Assembly (NCBI RefSeq): GCF_000258175.1
Contig: NZ_JH636049.1
Location: 2,705,482-2,769,481 of the forward strand
DNA length: 64,000 nucleotides
Direction: 5' to 3'
Source of the DNA: Saccharomonospora xinjiangensis XJ-54
GTDB lineage: Bacteria; Actinomycetota; Actinomycetes; Mycobacteriales; Pseudonocardiaceae
In this document: positions 52,569 to 61,230 of the stretch, one piece after another
How the letters are laid out: every line of letters starts with the position of its first letter
Numbering within the stretch: the first letter of the stretch is position 1
Notes under the pieces: generated by a model
What the model was told of the DNA's origin: nothing
The model's database searches: none
Seen by the model: only the letters and a program-made list of their open reading frames with translations
Made by a program: the position numbers and the translations under genes

Positions 52569-53090
52569 ATGCCGTTGTTCTCGTTCGAGGGCGTGAGCCC
52601 CACCGTGCATCCGGAAGCCTGGATCGCCCCCACAGCCACGCTGGTCGGCGACGTCGTCGTGGAGAAGGGAGCCTCGATCTGGTACGGCGCCGTGCTGCGG
52701 GGCGACTTCGGCCGGATCGTGGTGCGGGAGGGTGCCAACGTTCAGGACAACACGGTGGTGCATGTCAACGACGGGGTGTGCGAGATCGGGGCCAACGCCA
52801 CCATCGGCCACTCGTGCATAGTCCACGACTGCGTCATCGGTGAGCAGGCGCTCGTGGGCAACGGGTCGATCGTGCTCGACAAGGCCGTGGTGGGCAGGCG
52901 GAGCCTCGTCGCGGCAGGCGCCACCATCACCCCCGGTACGCAGGTGCCGGACGAGATGATCGCGAAGGGCAGCCCGGCGAAGAGCTTCACCCCGCTCACG
53001 GACACGGCGAGGGCGTGGGTGGACCACAACGCCGAGGTCTACCGCGCTCTCGCCCGCAGGCACGCCGACGGCGTCACGGAGATCCGGTAA
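52569..53090 (+). CDS. Gamma-class carbonic anhydrase-like protein
   Basis: A 173-residue left-handed beta-helix protein of the gamma carbonic anhydrase/PaaY/CaiE type. Hexapeptide repeats run from about residue 15 to 130. Metal-binding histidines are expected in VVHVND, TIGHSC and IVHDC, and the WYGAVLRGDFGRIVV stretch is characteristic. It forms trimers with metal sites at the interfaces. Carbonic anhydrase activity varies within the family, so the exact reaction is open. The ATG is at 52569. It is 45 bp upstream of the L11 paralogue but that gene appears to have its own promoter. Confidence 0.92.
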   Translation: MPLFSFEGVSPTVHPEAWIAPTATLVGDVVVEKGASIWYGAVLRGDFGRIVVREGANVQDNTVVHVNDGVCEIGANATIGHSCIVHDCVIGEQALVGNGSIVLDKAVVGRRSLVAAGATITPGTQVPDEMIAKGSPAKSFTPLTDTARAWVDHNAEVYRALARRHADGVTEIR

Positions 53091-53100
53091 AAGACCTGGA

Positions 53101-53119
53101 GTCTCCAGCCACTGGAGAC
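53101..53119. promoter_or_regulatory. 19-bp perfect palindrome at the L11-paralogue promoter
   Basis: GTCTCCAG-CCA-CTGGAGAC. A further CTGGAG at 53096-53101 adds a third half-site. TAGCGT at 53122-53127 would be the -10 box for a start at or next to the GTG at 53136, so the palindrome would occupy the spacer of a leaderless promoter, as MerR-type operators do. Confidence 0.6.
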
Positions 53120-53135
53120 CATAGCGTCGCCGCTC

Positions 53136-53564
53136 GTGGCGACAAGCAAGGCGAAGAAGAAGTTCGAGACCACACTCCAGCTGCCTGCGGGCGAAGCACC
53201 GGTGCCGGACATCGGCAAGGCGCTCGGGCAGACCGGGGTCAACCTCGTCGAGGTCAAACGCGCTTACGACGCGGCGACGGCGGGTCAGCGGGGCGAAGTC
53301 GTCCCCGTCGTGATCACCGTGTTCGAGGACCGGTCGTTCTCGATGCGATACAAGACGCCGCCGACCTCGCACCTGATCCGTAAGGAACTGGGTGGCCCTG
53401 GCTCGGCAAGACCGGGACACGAGGCGGCTGGAGTGCTCAGCCGCGACGCGCTGAGAAGGGTCGCCGAGCGCAAACTCCCCGACCTGAACACCTCGGACGT
53501 CGAGGCTGCGATGCGGATCGTCGCGGGCACTGCCCGTTCGATGGGAGTGACCGTGGAGGGCTGA
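53136..53564 (+). CDS. Divergent ribosomal protein uL11 paralogue
   Basis: A 142-residue protein clearly of the uL11 family over its full length. The N-terminal part PVPDIGKALGQTGVNLVEVKRAYDAAT corresponds to the PAPPVGPALGQHGVNIMEF region, and the C-terminal RNA-binding domain retains DLNTSDVEAAMRIVAGTARSMGVTVEG. The proline pair of the thiopeptide-binding loop is changed (PPVG to PDIG), and the central loop differs (RKELGGPGSARPGHE). It is not next to rplA, secE or nusG, so it is probably a second copy rather than the housekeeping rplK. There is no Shine-Dalgarno; the mRNA is probably leaderless. It may act under special conditions or in thiopeptide tolerance; this is inference. Confidence 0.88.
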   Translation: MATSKAKKKFETTLQLPAGEAPVPDIGKALGQTGVNLVEVKRAYDAATAGQRGEVVPVVITVFEDRSFSMRYKTPPTSHLIRKELGGPGSARPGHEAAGVLSRDALRRVAERKLPDLNTSDVEAAMRIVAGTARSMGVTVEG

Positions 53565-53568
53565 ATCC

Positions 53569-53607
53569 GAGTCGGGCCCCGCCGCACGAAGCGACGGGGC
53601 CCGACTC
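53569..53607. terminator. 13-bp perfect-stem bidirectional terminator
   Basis: GAGTCGGGCCCCG and its complement surround 13 bases between the convergent L11-paralogue and ppa genes. Confidence 0.87.
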
Positions 53608-53626
53608 CTGGTTCATGATCGGCGGC

Positions 53627-54133
53627 TCACTGCTCGCCTGCCTGCTCCTCCTTGTGAGCGGCCTCGCGCTCGTAGGAGCGCTGGATCTCAGCCTCGGCCT
53701 CGGCGCGGCTGGCCCACGAGGAACCCTCGACGCTCTTGGCGGGCTCAAGGTCCTTGTAGACCTGGAAGAAGTGCTCGATCTCCAGCTTGTGGAACTCGTT
53801 GAGGTGGTGGATGTCCCTCAGGTGCTCCATGCGTGGGTCGTCCGACGGCACGGCGAGAACCTTGTCGTCGGGGCCCTTCTCGTCGGTCATGCGGAACATG
53901 CCGATGGCCCTGCATCGGATCAGGCAGCCGGGGAACGTGGGCTCCTGCACGAGGACGAGAACGTCGAGCGGGTCACCGTCCCGGCCCAGCGTGTCGTCGA
54001 TGAACCCGTAGTCGGCCGGATACTGCGTGGCCGTGAACAGGGTCCGGTCCAGCCGGATGCGCCCCGTCTTGTGGTCCACCTCGTACTTGTTGCGCTCCCC
54101 TTTGGGGATTTCGATCGTGACGTCGAACTCCAC
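53627..54133 (-). CDS. ppa: Inorganic pyrophosphatase (soluble, family I)
   Basis: A 168-residue cytoplasmic enzyme hydrolysing pyrophosphate to phosphate. The start [20 protein letters not shown] matches the family. Active-site acids are in [24 protein letters not shown] (the DGDPLDVLV signature), and the C-terminal [12 protein letters not shown] part is conserved. I chose GTG 54133, which gives the usual actinobacterial N terminus and has GCGAGGA upstream; the open frame continues 17 codons further. It corresponds to Rv3628. With hppA the organism has both soluble and membrane PPases. Confidence 0.96.
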   Translation of the reverse strand: MEFDVTIEIPKGERNKYEVDHKTGRIRLDRTLFTATQYPADYGFIDDTLGRDGDPLDVLVLVQEPTFPGCLIRCRAIGMFRMTDEKGPDDKVLAVPSDDPRMEHLRDIHHLNEFHKLEIEHFFQVYKDLEPAKSVEGSSWASRAEAEAEIQRSYEREAAHKEEQAGEQ

Positions 54134-54287
54134 GCCGTCCTCGCTGCCTCGTCTCTGGCGCCGCTGCTCAACCGGGCGGCTCACACGTGATCACTTCGGT
54201 CTTCACTAGTGTGGACCACGCACGGGTAGGCGCGGCACGCATGGTGTCCAAATGTGACGTCTGCCCTCTTGACCGCGAGGAGGGGCT

Positions 54288-56585
54288 TTGCCTGGCACTG
54301 GAGATGGTTCGGGGCCGAGATGGCCGTCCGCCGACCATGATCCCGAAGACGCGCCGGACAATCTTGACTCCTCGTCGAGCCAGACGACAGACAAGGTGAG
54401 GATTCCCACGAACCCGGCGAACGATGCGTCGGGAGAGCCGGCGGTTCGGGGCCTCTTCACTCCACCACGGCACGCGGACGAACCGGAGCGGACCGGCCAC
54501 CAGCCTGCCTGGCCGCAGGAGCCGCGACAGGCTCAGCACACTCCTGGATCGGAGCAGGAGCACACGCAGCGTCCTCCCCAACGACAGCAGGGGCAGGACC
54601 CGCAGCGTCAGGAACCGCAACCTCACAACCCGCAGCGCCATGGTCCGCAGAGCCCTCCCCAGCGTGCGAACCCGGATCTCCCCGACCAGCGGCACGAGCG
54701 GCACCAGTCCCAGCAGCCGCGGCAAGCGCAGTATCAGCAGGCGCGCGATCCCGGGCCGAGGCAACCGCCTGCCGGGTGGCCGCAGAGACAGCCGAACTCC
54801 GCGCCGCCACAGCCGAGACCGGGCAGCGTGCCGCCTGCGGGAAGGCAGGCGTGGCCGCAGCGGATCGAGCCGGGACAGCCGAACACGGGAGAGCAGCAGC
54901 CCGTCCACCCCGGTGCGCGGGCCGACACCGGCACTCAGCAGGCGGTTCGCGCGCCGGTCGGTGCCGCTGGACCTTCGGAGAGAACCTCGTCGAACGGGCA
55001 GCAGGGCGGCGGGCAGCACGTCGGCGGGGAACCGCAGAGGAGCGGGGCCGCGTACGGAGCGAACCCGGTGAGCCCGGCGCCTTCGGCGCATGCTCAGGGC
55101 TCCACGAGTGCCGAGGGCACAGGTCCGGCCGACCCCGCAGGCCCGCCCGATCCCACCGATCCGACCGGTCCCTCCGGCTCCTCTGATGCCACCGAGGGGA
55201 AGCCACGGCGGCGGCGCGTGCTGGTCGCGGTGTCGATCGCCGTCGTGTTGTTGCTCGTGGCAGGCGTCACGCTGGCTCTGCCACCCGTGTCGAACCGCCT
55301 CGGCCTGCCGTGGGCGCCCAACGCGCCGCAGGCGGACCCGCCGCGACCGCAGGAGGTCCGGCTTGCGCTGAGCGAGGCTTCGGCGTCTGGTGCCGCACCC
55401 ACTCCTTCCGGGGTCGCCGCCGCGATCGGAGAACTCGCCACGGACCCCGACCTTGGCGAGCTCTCCGGCAGCGTGGTGGACCCCGCGACGGGACAGCAGC
55501 TGTGGGAGCGCGGCGGCACCACGACGGCCACCCCCGCGTCCACGACGAAGGTGCTCGTGAGCGCCGCCGCGCTGCTGGCGCTCGATCACGATATGCGGCT
55601 GCCGACCAGGGTGGTGCGAGGTTCCGAACCGGGAACCGTGGTGCTGGTGGGCGGTGGCGACGTCACGCTGTCGTCGCTGCCGAAGGGACAGGAGTCGATC
55701 TTCAAGGGTGCCGCGCACCTCGACGACCTCGTGGAACAGGTCGAAAAGGCCACGGGAGGAGACGTCAACAAGGTCGAACTCGACCTTTCCGCCTACACCG
55801 GTCCCGAGACGGGCGCCGGTTGGGCTCCGGAGGACGTGCCGTCTACCTTCATGGTCAAGGTGCAACCGGCCATGCTCGACGGCGGTCGTTCCGACCCGAC
55901 GAACAAGAAGTCGATGGGGCACAGCGACCCCGCACAGCACCTGGCCCAGGAGTTCGCGGAGCGCATCGGCGCCGAGGTCGGCGGCACGACAACCGTGCCG
56001 GAGAACGCGGAGGTGCTCGGCGAGGTGTGGTCGGCCCCTGTCGATGAGCTGGTGCGATACGCGCTTGTGGAGTCCGACAACCTGTTGGGCGAGGTACTGG
56101 CGAGGCAGGTCGCCGTCGCGGAGGGCAAGGAAGCGTCCTTCGACGGCGGTGCCGAGGCCACGCTGGAGGTGTTGAAGCGCAACGGCATCGACGTCGATGG
56201 CGCTGTGCTGCACGACGGCAGTGGCCTTTCCCCACTTAACAAGGTGCGCCCTGCGACGTTGACCCAGGTGCTCTCGCTGGCGGCCTCACCCGACGAGGAC
56301 GAGATCACGACGAGGCTGCGTCCCCTGCTCATCGGCCTTCCCGTCGCAGGCGGCAGCGGAACGCTGGCCGTGCGCTACGGCGAGGAGTCCTCCTCGGCAG
56401 GCCGAGGCTGGGTGCGAGGCAAGACGGGAACGCTGTCCGGTGTGCACACACTCGCCGGGGTCGTGCTCACCTCGGAGGGGCGTGTACTGACCTTCGCGCT
56501 GATGTCCACGGGACAGAACGACGACGCGGCGCGCGCCGCCCTCGACCGCATCACGAGCGCACTGCGTGGCTGTGGCTGCCACTGA
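54288..56585 (+). CDS. dacB: D-alanyl-D-alanine carboxypeptidase/endopeptidase (PBP4, S13 family)
   Basis: A 765-residue protein, far longer than classical PBP4. Residues 1-300 are a disordered Pro/Gln/Arg-rich region with many QRQ and PQ pairs. A membrane helix follows (about 308-331, VLVAVSIAVVLLLVAGVTLAL), then the exterior S13 peptidase. The catalytic motifs are S418-T-T-K421, S596-D-N598 and K712-T-G. It trims peptidoglycan cross-bridges. The N-terminal region must lie in the cytoplasm, making this a type II membrane protein. The TTG start follows GAGGAGGGG. It corresponds to Rv3627c. The low-complexity segment may be a protein-interaction tether. Confidence 0.92.
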   Translation: MPGTGDGSGPRWPSADHDPEDAPDNLDSSSSQTTDKVRIPTNPANDASGEPAVRGLFTPPRHADEPERTGHQPAWPQEPRQAQHTPGSEQEHTQRPPQRQQGQDPQRQEPQPHNPQRHGPQSPPQRANPDLPDQRHERHQSQQPRQAQYQQARDPGPRQPPAGWPQRQPNSAPPQPRPGSVPPAGRQAWPQRIEPGQPNTGEQQPVHPGARADTGTQQAVRAPVGAAGPSERTSSNGQQGGGQHVGGEPQRSGAAYGANPVSPAPSAHAQGSTSAEGTGPADPAGPPDPTDPTGPSGSSDATEGKPRRRRVLVAVSIAVVLLLVAGVTLALPPVSNRLGLPWAPNAPQADPPRPQEVRLALSEASASGAAPTPSGVAAAIGELATDPDLGELSGSVVDPATGQQLWERGGTTTATPASTTKVLVSAAALLALDHDMRLPTRVVRGSEPGTVVLVGGGDVTLSSLPKGQESIFKGAAHLDDLVEQVEKATGGDVNKVELDLSAYTGPETGAGWAPEDVPSTFMVKVQPAMLDGGRSDPTNKKSMGHSDPAQHLAQEFAERIGAEVGGTTTVPENAEVLGEVWSAPVDELVRYALVESDNLLGEVLARQVAVAEGKEASFDGGAEATLEVLKRNGIDVDGAVLHDGSGLSPLNKVRPATLTQVLSLAASPDEDEITTRLRPLLIGLPVAGGSGTLAVRYGEESSSAGRGWVRGKTGTLSGVHTLAGVVLTSEGRVLTFALMSTGQNDDAARAALDRITSALRGCGCH

Positions 56586-56683
56586 GGACGGGTAGCGTCG
56601 AAGCCGAGGTAGGCGGCGAAAGGACGACACGTGAGCACCAGCAGCATCGGCAGCGCGACGTCGAGCGAGCCGAAGCGGCCGTC

Positions 56684-57751
56684 GTGAGGTCCGCGACCCC
56701 GCAGCGGGACCGGAAGCCGAGGCCGCTGATCGACTGGTCGGTGGCGGCCTCGACCGGTGCTTACCTGGTCAGGGGCGGTCCGGTGGTGGACCCCGCCGAG
56801 GCCGAGAGGGTCGTCACGGAGCTGCGCGACTTCACCGTGGAAGCCGAGCGGCATGTCAGGGCTCTCACCGGGCTCGGGGCAGGGCTGCCGCTGCCGCCGG
56901 GCGAGGTCGTCGATCGCCCCGGCTGGGTGCGGGCCGTCGCGTCGGGCCTCGATGAACTGACCAGCAGGGCGCTACGCGACGAGGGGCAGGGTGGCGTCCT
57001 CGCTCCGTTGCTGGCAGGCGGTGCCGGTGTGCAGACGGGCGCGGTGCTGGCCTTCCTCGGAACGAGGGTGCTCGGCCAGTACGACCCGTTCGGCGGTGAC
57101 GACCACAGGGGACGGCTGCTGCTCGTCGCTCCCAACGTGGTGACCGCGCAGCGGGCCATGCGCGTGTCCGGCAGGGATTTCCGCATGTGGGTGTGCCTGC
57201 ACGAGTGCACCCACCGGCTCCAGTTCACGGCCGTCGAGTGGCTGCGCGACCACTTCGCCGACGAGGTCGGCAGGCTGATCGGCGGTTTCACCGAGTCGGA
57301 AGGACTTCCCACGCTGCTGTCGCGGCTGCCCGCCAACGTGCGGCGACTGCGCGAGGCGCGTGGGACCGATTCCGTCGGGGTCGCCGAACTGGTGCAGACC
57401 CCAGAGCAGCGGATCGTGTTCGACCGCCTGCTGGCGTTGTCCACCCTGCTCGAAGGGCACGCCGACTACGTGATGGACGCGGTGGGGCCGAAGGTCGTGC
57501 CGAGCGTGGCCACGATCCGGCGGCGGTTCACCGCTCGCCGAGAGTCCGGCGGCCCGATCGACAGGCTGCTCCGTGGCCTGCTCGGCGTCGAGGCCAAGGT
57601 CCGTCAGTACGCGCTCGGTTCGGCGTTCACGCGCGAGGTGGTAGACGCGGTGGGGATGGACGGGTTCAACGCGGTCTGGACGTCGCCCGAGACGCTGCCG
57701 AGCAGAGCCGAGATCAAGGACCCGAAGGCATGGCTTCGCCGGATGCACTAG
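56684..57751 (+). CDS. Zinc-dependent metalloprotease (DUF2342/zincin-like)
   Basis: A 355-residue protein of the zinc-dependent metalloprotease family DUF2342, sometimes labelled coenzyme-F420-associated (Rv3626c). The zincin helix is LHECTHRLQF near residue 172 (HExxH), and a third ligand region EGHADYVMDAVG is near residue 258. The N terminus LIDWSVAASTGAYLVRGGP is typical. It has no signal peptide. The GTG start is at 56684. It lies 98 bp after dacB, and its end overlaps tilS by 22 bp, indicating an operon. The substrate is unknown. Confidence 0.9.
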   Translation: MRSATPQRDRKPRPLIDWSVAASTGAYLVRGGPVVDPAEAERVVTELRDFTVEAERHVRALTGLGAGLPLPPGEVVDRPGWVRAVASGLDELTSRALRDEGQGGVLAPLLAGGAGVQTGAVLAFLGTRVLGQYDPFGGDDHRGRLLLVAPNVVTAQRAMRVSGRDFRMWVCLHECTHRLQFTAVEWLRDHFADEVGRLIGGFTESEGLPTLLSRLPANVRRLREARGTDSVGVAELVQTPEQRIVFDRLLALSTLLEGHADYVMDAVGPKVVPSVATIRRRFTARRESGGPIDRLLRGLLGVEAKVRQYALGSAFTREVVDAVGMDGFNAVWTSPETLPSRAEIKDPKAWLRRMH

Positions 57752-58761
57752 AGCACGTGCCACCGCGCAGGCGCCCACTCGACGCGGTGCTATCCGTGCG
57801 GAGGGCGGTGCGAAGTTTTCTCTCGGAACCGGAGCACGCCGCACACCTTCGCGCGGGCGAGCTGTACGTGGGGGTGTCGGGCGGTGCCGACTCGCTCGCG
57901 CTGGCCGAGGCGGCGGCCCACGTCGGGGGCAGGCTCGGGGTGCGGGTGTGCGCCCTCGTAGTGGACCACCAGCTCCAGGCTGGTTCGTCGGAGATCGCGC
58001 GGCGGGCGGCCGATGAGGCGCTGCGCCTCGGTGTGCACACGGCGAAGGTGCTTGCCGTGACAGTGGAAGGCCCCGGAGGCCCCGAGGCCGCCGCGCGAAG
58101 GGCGCGGTACGCGGCGCTGCGTGACAACGCGGCGGAAAGCGCGCTGGTGCTGCTTGGTCACACGCTCGACGACCAGGCCGAGACGGTGCTGCTCGGCCTC
58201 GGCAGAGGGTCGGGGCCGAGGTCGCTGGCCGGTATGCGCCCCTTCGAGGTGCCGTGGGCACGACCGCTGCTCGACACGCCCCGAGCCGTCACGAGGGCCG
58301 CCTGCCACGAACTCGGCGTGCACCCGTGGGACGACCCGCACAACACCGACCCCCGGTTCCGCAGGGTGAGGCTGCGCGAGGAGGTTCTTCCGCTGCTCGA
58401 AGACGTGCTGGCCGGTGGGGTGGCCGCGGCGCTCGCCAGGACGGCGCGGCAATTGCGTGAGGACTGTGACGCACTCGATTCGATCGCGGACGAGGTTCTC
58501 GCCGGTGCCCTCGACGGCGCGGGCCTGCGCGTGGAGGTGCTCGCCACGGTGCCGTCACCGGTGCGCAGGAGGGTGTTGCGAACCTGGCTGCTGCATGGCG
58601 GCGTTCGCGAGCTGACGGACGCGCACCTGCGGTCCGTCGATGAGCTCGTGGAGCGCTGGCGTGGCCAAGGCGGCGTTTTCCTACCCGGCGGTGTCGAGGC
58701 GCGAAGGGCGCATGGAAAGCTCGTTTTGAACCGTTGCCAACCCACCACCCCAGGGAGCTGA
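57730..58761 (+). CDS. tilS: tRNA(Ile)-lysidine synthetase
   Basis: A 343-residue ATP-dependent enzyme that converts the wobble cytidine of tRNA-Ile(CAU) to lysidine, making it read AUA. The PP-loop motif is SGGADS at residues 50-55; the motif [22 protein letters not shown] is also characteristic. The C-terminal region is short, as in actinobacterial TilS. The ATG lies inside the end of the metalloprotease gene (22-bp overlap). Hpt follows after 2 bp, the conserved tilS-hpt-ftsH order interrupted here only by secretion genes. Confidence 0.95.
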   Translation: MASPDALEHVPPRRRPLDAVLSVRRAVRSFLSEPEHAAHLRAGELYVGVSGGADSLALAEAAAHVGGRLGVRVCALVVDHQLQAGSSEIARRAADEALRLGVHTAKVLAVTVEGPGGPEAAARRARYAALRDNAAESALVLLGHTLDDQAETVLLGLGRGSGPRSLAGMRPFEVPWARPLLDTPRAVTRAACHELGVHPWDDPHNTDPRFRRVRLREEVLPLLEDVLAGGVAAALARTARQLREDCDALDSIADEVLAGALDGAGLRVEVLATVPSPVRRRVLRTWLLHGGVRELTDAHLRSVDELVERWRGQGGVFLPGGVEARRAHGKLVLNRCQPTTPGS

Positions 58762-58763
58762 CC

Positions 58764-59318
58764 GTGTACGAGGGCGACATCGCCTCCGTGCTCATCACCG
58801 AGGAGCAGATCAAGGACAAGGTCGCCGAGCTGGCCGAGAAGGTCGCGGCCGACTACCCGACAGAGAAGATGCCGACCGATCTCGTGCTCGTCGGTGTGCT
58901 GAAGGGTGCGGTCATGTTCATGACCGACTTCGCTCGTGCGTTGCCGGTTCCGGCGCAGCTGGAGTTCATGGCGGTGTCGTCGTACGGGTCGGCGACGTCG
59001 TCCTCGGGTGTCGTGCGGATTCTGAAGGATCTCGATCGCGACATCGCGGGACGCGACGTGCTGATCGTCGAGGACATCGTCGATTCGGGCCTGACGCTGT
59101 CCTGGTTGCTGAAGAACCTCGCCAGCCGCAACCCCGCATCCCTGAACGTGTGCTCGCTGCTGCGCAAGAGGGAGGCCGTGAAGGTGGATGTACCGGTGCG
59201 TTACGTCGGGTTCGACATCCCGAACGAGTTCGTCGTCGGTTACGGCCTCGACTACGCGGAGCGCTACCGGGACCTTCCGTTCATCGGAACGCTCGACCCT
59301 CGCGTCTACTCGTCGTAA
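58764..59318 (+). CDS. hpt: Hypoxanthine phosphoribosyltransferase
   Basis: A 184-residue purine-salvage enzyme making IMP/GMP from hypoxanthine/guanine and PRPP. The PRPP-binding loop is [14 protein letters not shown] (about residues 99-112), and the flexible loop region is [14 protein letters not shown] chose the GTG at 58764 ([15 protein letters not shown]), the usual N terminus, with AGGGAG 8 bp upstream; the open frame extends 10 codons into tilS. It corresponds to Rv3624c. Confidence 0.96.
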   Translation: MYEGDIASVLITEEQIKDKVAELAEKVAADYPTEKMPTDLVLVGVLKGAVMFMTDFARALPVPAQLEFMAVSSYGSATSSSGVVRILKDLDRDIAGRDVLIVEDIVDSGLTLSWLLKNLASRNPASLNVCSLLRKREAVKVDVPVRYVGFDIPNEFVVGYGLDYAERYRDLPFIGTLDPRVYSS

Positions 59319-59468
59319 CGGTCCGGCGTCGCGCACGGATACTTTCTGCGAAAAAGGAACCCGAATAGGCGAGAACTCGTCCTAGGGGTACCTCGAGTGC
59401 GTTAACCTTAGCGAAGATCGCAGGTGCTGAGCCGAGTCGGGCTGTGCTGGGGACAGGAGAGCGAACAC

Positions 59469-59837
59469 ATGCCGAACAGCAGCTATGCGGACGCCGCCGC
59501 GTTTCGGGACGCTGCGGCCAACGGGCAGGTCGGGATCGATCCGGACGCTGCGCAGGCCGTCCTGAACAAGATCCGTTCCGGAAAGGACGCCGTCGCGGCC
59601 CTGCTCGACAACACCGGTTTCCTCGCGGTGTCGCCGAAACTGGGGGCCAATCCGGTCGGCGAGGCGATCGCCACCAAGTTCGCCGAGCGCGCGGCGGGAA
59701 TGAACGACTCCTACGCGCAGGCGCTGCGGAATCTGTACACGCAGTACGACGAAGCGGAGCACGCAATTCTCGAGGCGATGAGCCGCTACGACGACTTCGA
59801 CACGACCACCGCCCAGTCCTTGACCGGCCGGCTGTAA
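59469..59837 (+). CDS. PE/EspC-like small type VII secretion protein
   Basis: A 122-residue, mostly helical protein. Two long helices (about residues 24-45 and 65-105) are joined by a turn around LDNTGFLAVSPKLG. The C-terminal part NLYTQYDEAEHAILEAM contains YxxxD and YxxxE signals, the type VII export signature. It is the expected partner for the PPE-like protein encoded 23 bp downstream, like PE-PPE or EspC-EspA pairs. The ATG at 59469 was chosen for its fit to the start of the helical region; the frame is open upstream to a less likely start. Confidence 0.75.
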   Translation: MPNSSYADAAAFRDAAANGQVGIDPDAAQAVLNKIRSGKDAVAALLDNTGFLAVSPKLGANPVGEAIATKFAERAAGMNDSYAQALRNLYTQYDEAEHAILEAMSRYDDFDTTTAQSLTGRL

Positions 59838-59860
59838 ATCTGTAGGGGGAAACGGAAGAC

Positions 59861-61228
59861 ATGTACTCGGACAGAAACGCCTCCGGCGAGCCCACCACGA
59901 GAACGGGCAGCGGGTACGACATGGGCTCTGTCCCCGCTGATGTCAACACCGTCCTGCACGAGGAGAGCGCCGAGGTCGCCGATCTCGTCGAGCGTGCGAG
60001 GAGTCGTGCGGACGGCTTCCAGTACGGCGACGACAGGGCGATCGGTTCGCGGCCGAACTGGGCGGCGAGGAACAGCGAGCAGCTGTACGCGTACGCGACG
60101 GTCAACAACGAGCCAGGTACGGCAGAGGAACTCGGCCAAACCTGGGGCAGCCACAGCAGTGAGCTTTCCAAGATCGCGGACGACCTTTACAACGCCATCA
60201 AGGAACTCGGCGCGGCGTGGGTCGGCCAGGGCGCGGGCGCCGCTCAGGGTGCGCTCGTCGGCATCGCCAACTCCAGCTCGCAGGCGTCCGAGGCGGCGAA
60301 GACCATGCAGGACCGCCTCGGACAGCAGGCGTCTGCCGCGGCCAAGCTGAAGACGATGCCGCAGCCGAAGGAGTTCGACCCGGGCGCGGAGACGGCGGCC
60401 ATGCTCGCCGGTGGTCCCGCCGCGATGGTCAAGGACATGAAGGAGCAGCACGACGCGGCGCAGGCGGTCAAGGCGCAGCAGATCGCGTTCCTCGACGCCT
60501 ACACCGAGGAACTGTCGCAGATCGACGGCACGACCCCGAGCTTCGGGCCGGAGTCGCTGGGGTTGAAGCCGTTGAGCAGCGGCGTCGCCGCGGAGGCGGG
60601 CAGGCTCGGCGCGGTGGGCACCTTCACGCTCTCCGGTGTCTCGGGAGGCGTGTCGTCCGCCCACGGCGGTGTGCCCGCGGCTGCGGTCGGTGGCGCGGCT
60701 GACGCCGCCCACGGAGGCGCCGACGGTGGCCAGGGCGGTCGGGCCCACGGCCTGCCGGGCACGGGTGCGGGAACCGGCTCGGGGCAGCTTCCCTCTGCCC
60801 CCACCGGCGGTGGGTTCAGCGCCGGAAGCGCCCTCGGCGCGGCCGCGGCCGGTGGTGCGCTCGGCTACGCGGGCGTCAAGGCGGCCAAGTCGCTGTCGTC
60901 GGGCAAGCGCAGCGGAGCGAAGAAGGACGTCGTGACCTCGGAGACGGTGGCCTCGGCCAACCAGACCGGGAGCACCAGCATGGCGGGCCAGCCGCAGAAT
61001 CAGGGTTCCGTCGCTCCTCTGCCCGGCGGTGTGCCGGGAGCCAACGCGGCGGCCACGGCCGCGCCGATGGGCATGGGCGGCATGGGGGCCACAGGCCGCC
61101 AGGACGGGGAGAAGGAACACACGCACGCCTCGTTCCTCATCGAGCCGGACCCGGACGCCACGTTCGGGGCCACGGAGTCGGCTGCGCCCCCGGTGCTGGG
61201 TGCGTGGGACGACGACGAAGGGCGATAG
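59861..61228 (+). CDS. PPE-like type VII secretion substrate
   Basis: A 455-residue protein. The helical N-terminal domain (about residues 30-200) contains AAWVGQGAGAAQGALVGI (a WxG turn) and long amphipathic helices as in PPE proteins, though without the PPE tripeptide. The middle (about 250-380) is Gly/Ala/Ser-rich and flexible. The C terminus carries a conserved-looking HASFLIEPDPDATFG followed by PPVLGAWDDDEGR, also seen in actinomycete ESX-linked proteins. It probably leaves the cell as a heterodimer with the preceding protein. GTAGGGGGAAACGG precedes the ATG. Confidence 0.8.
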   Translation: MYSDRNASGEPTTRTGSGYDMGSVPADVNTVLHEESAEVADLVERARSRADGFQYGDDRAIGSRPNWAARNSEQLYAYATVNNEPGTAEELGQTWGSHSSELSKIADDLYNAIKELGAAWVGQGAGAAQGALVGIANSSSQASEAAKTMQDRLGQQASAAAKLKTMPQPKEFDPGAETAAMLAGGPAAMVKDMKEQHDAAQAVKAQQIAFLDAYTEELSQIDGTTPSFGPESLGLKPLSSGVAAEAGRLGAVGTFTLSGVSGGVSSAHGGVPAAAVGGAADAAHGGADGGQGGRAHGLPGTGAGTGSGQLPSAPTGGGFSAGSALGAAAAGGALGYAGVKAAKSLSSGKRSGAKKDVVTSETVASANQTGSTSMAGQPQNQGSVAPLPGGVPGANAAATAAPMGMGGMGATGRQDGEKEHTHASFLIEPDPDATFGATESAAPPVLGAWDDDEGR

Positions 61229-61230
61229 CA

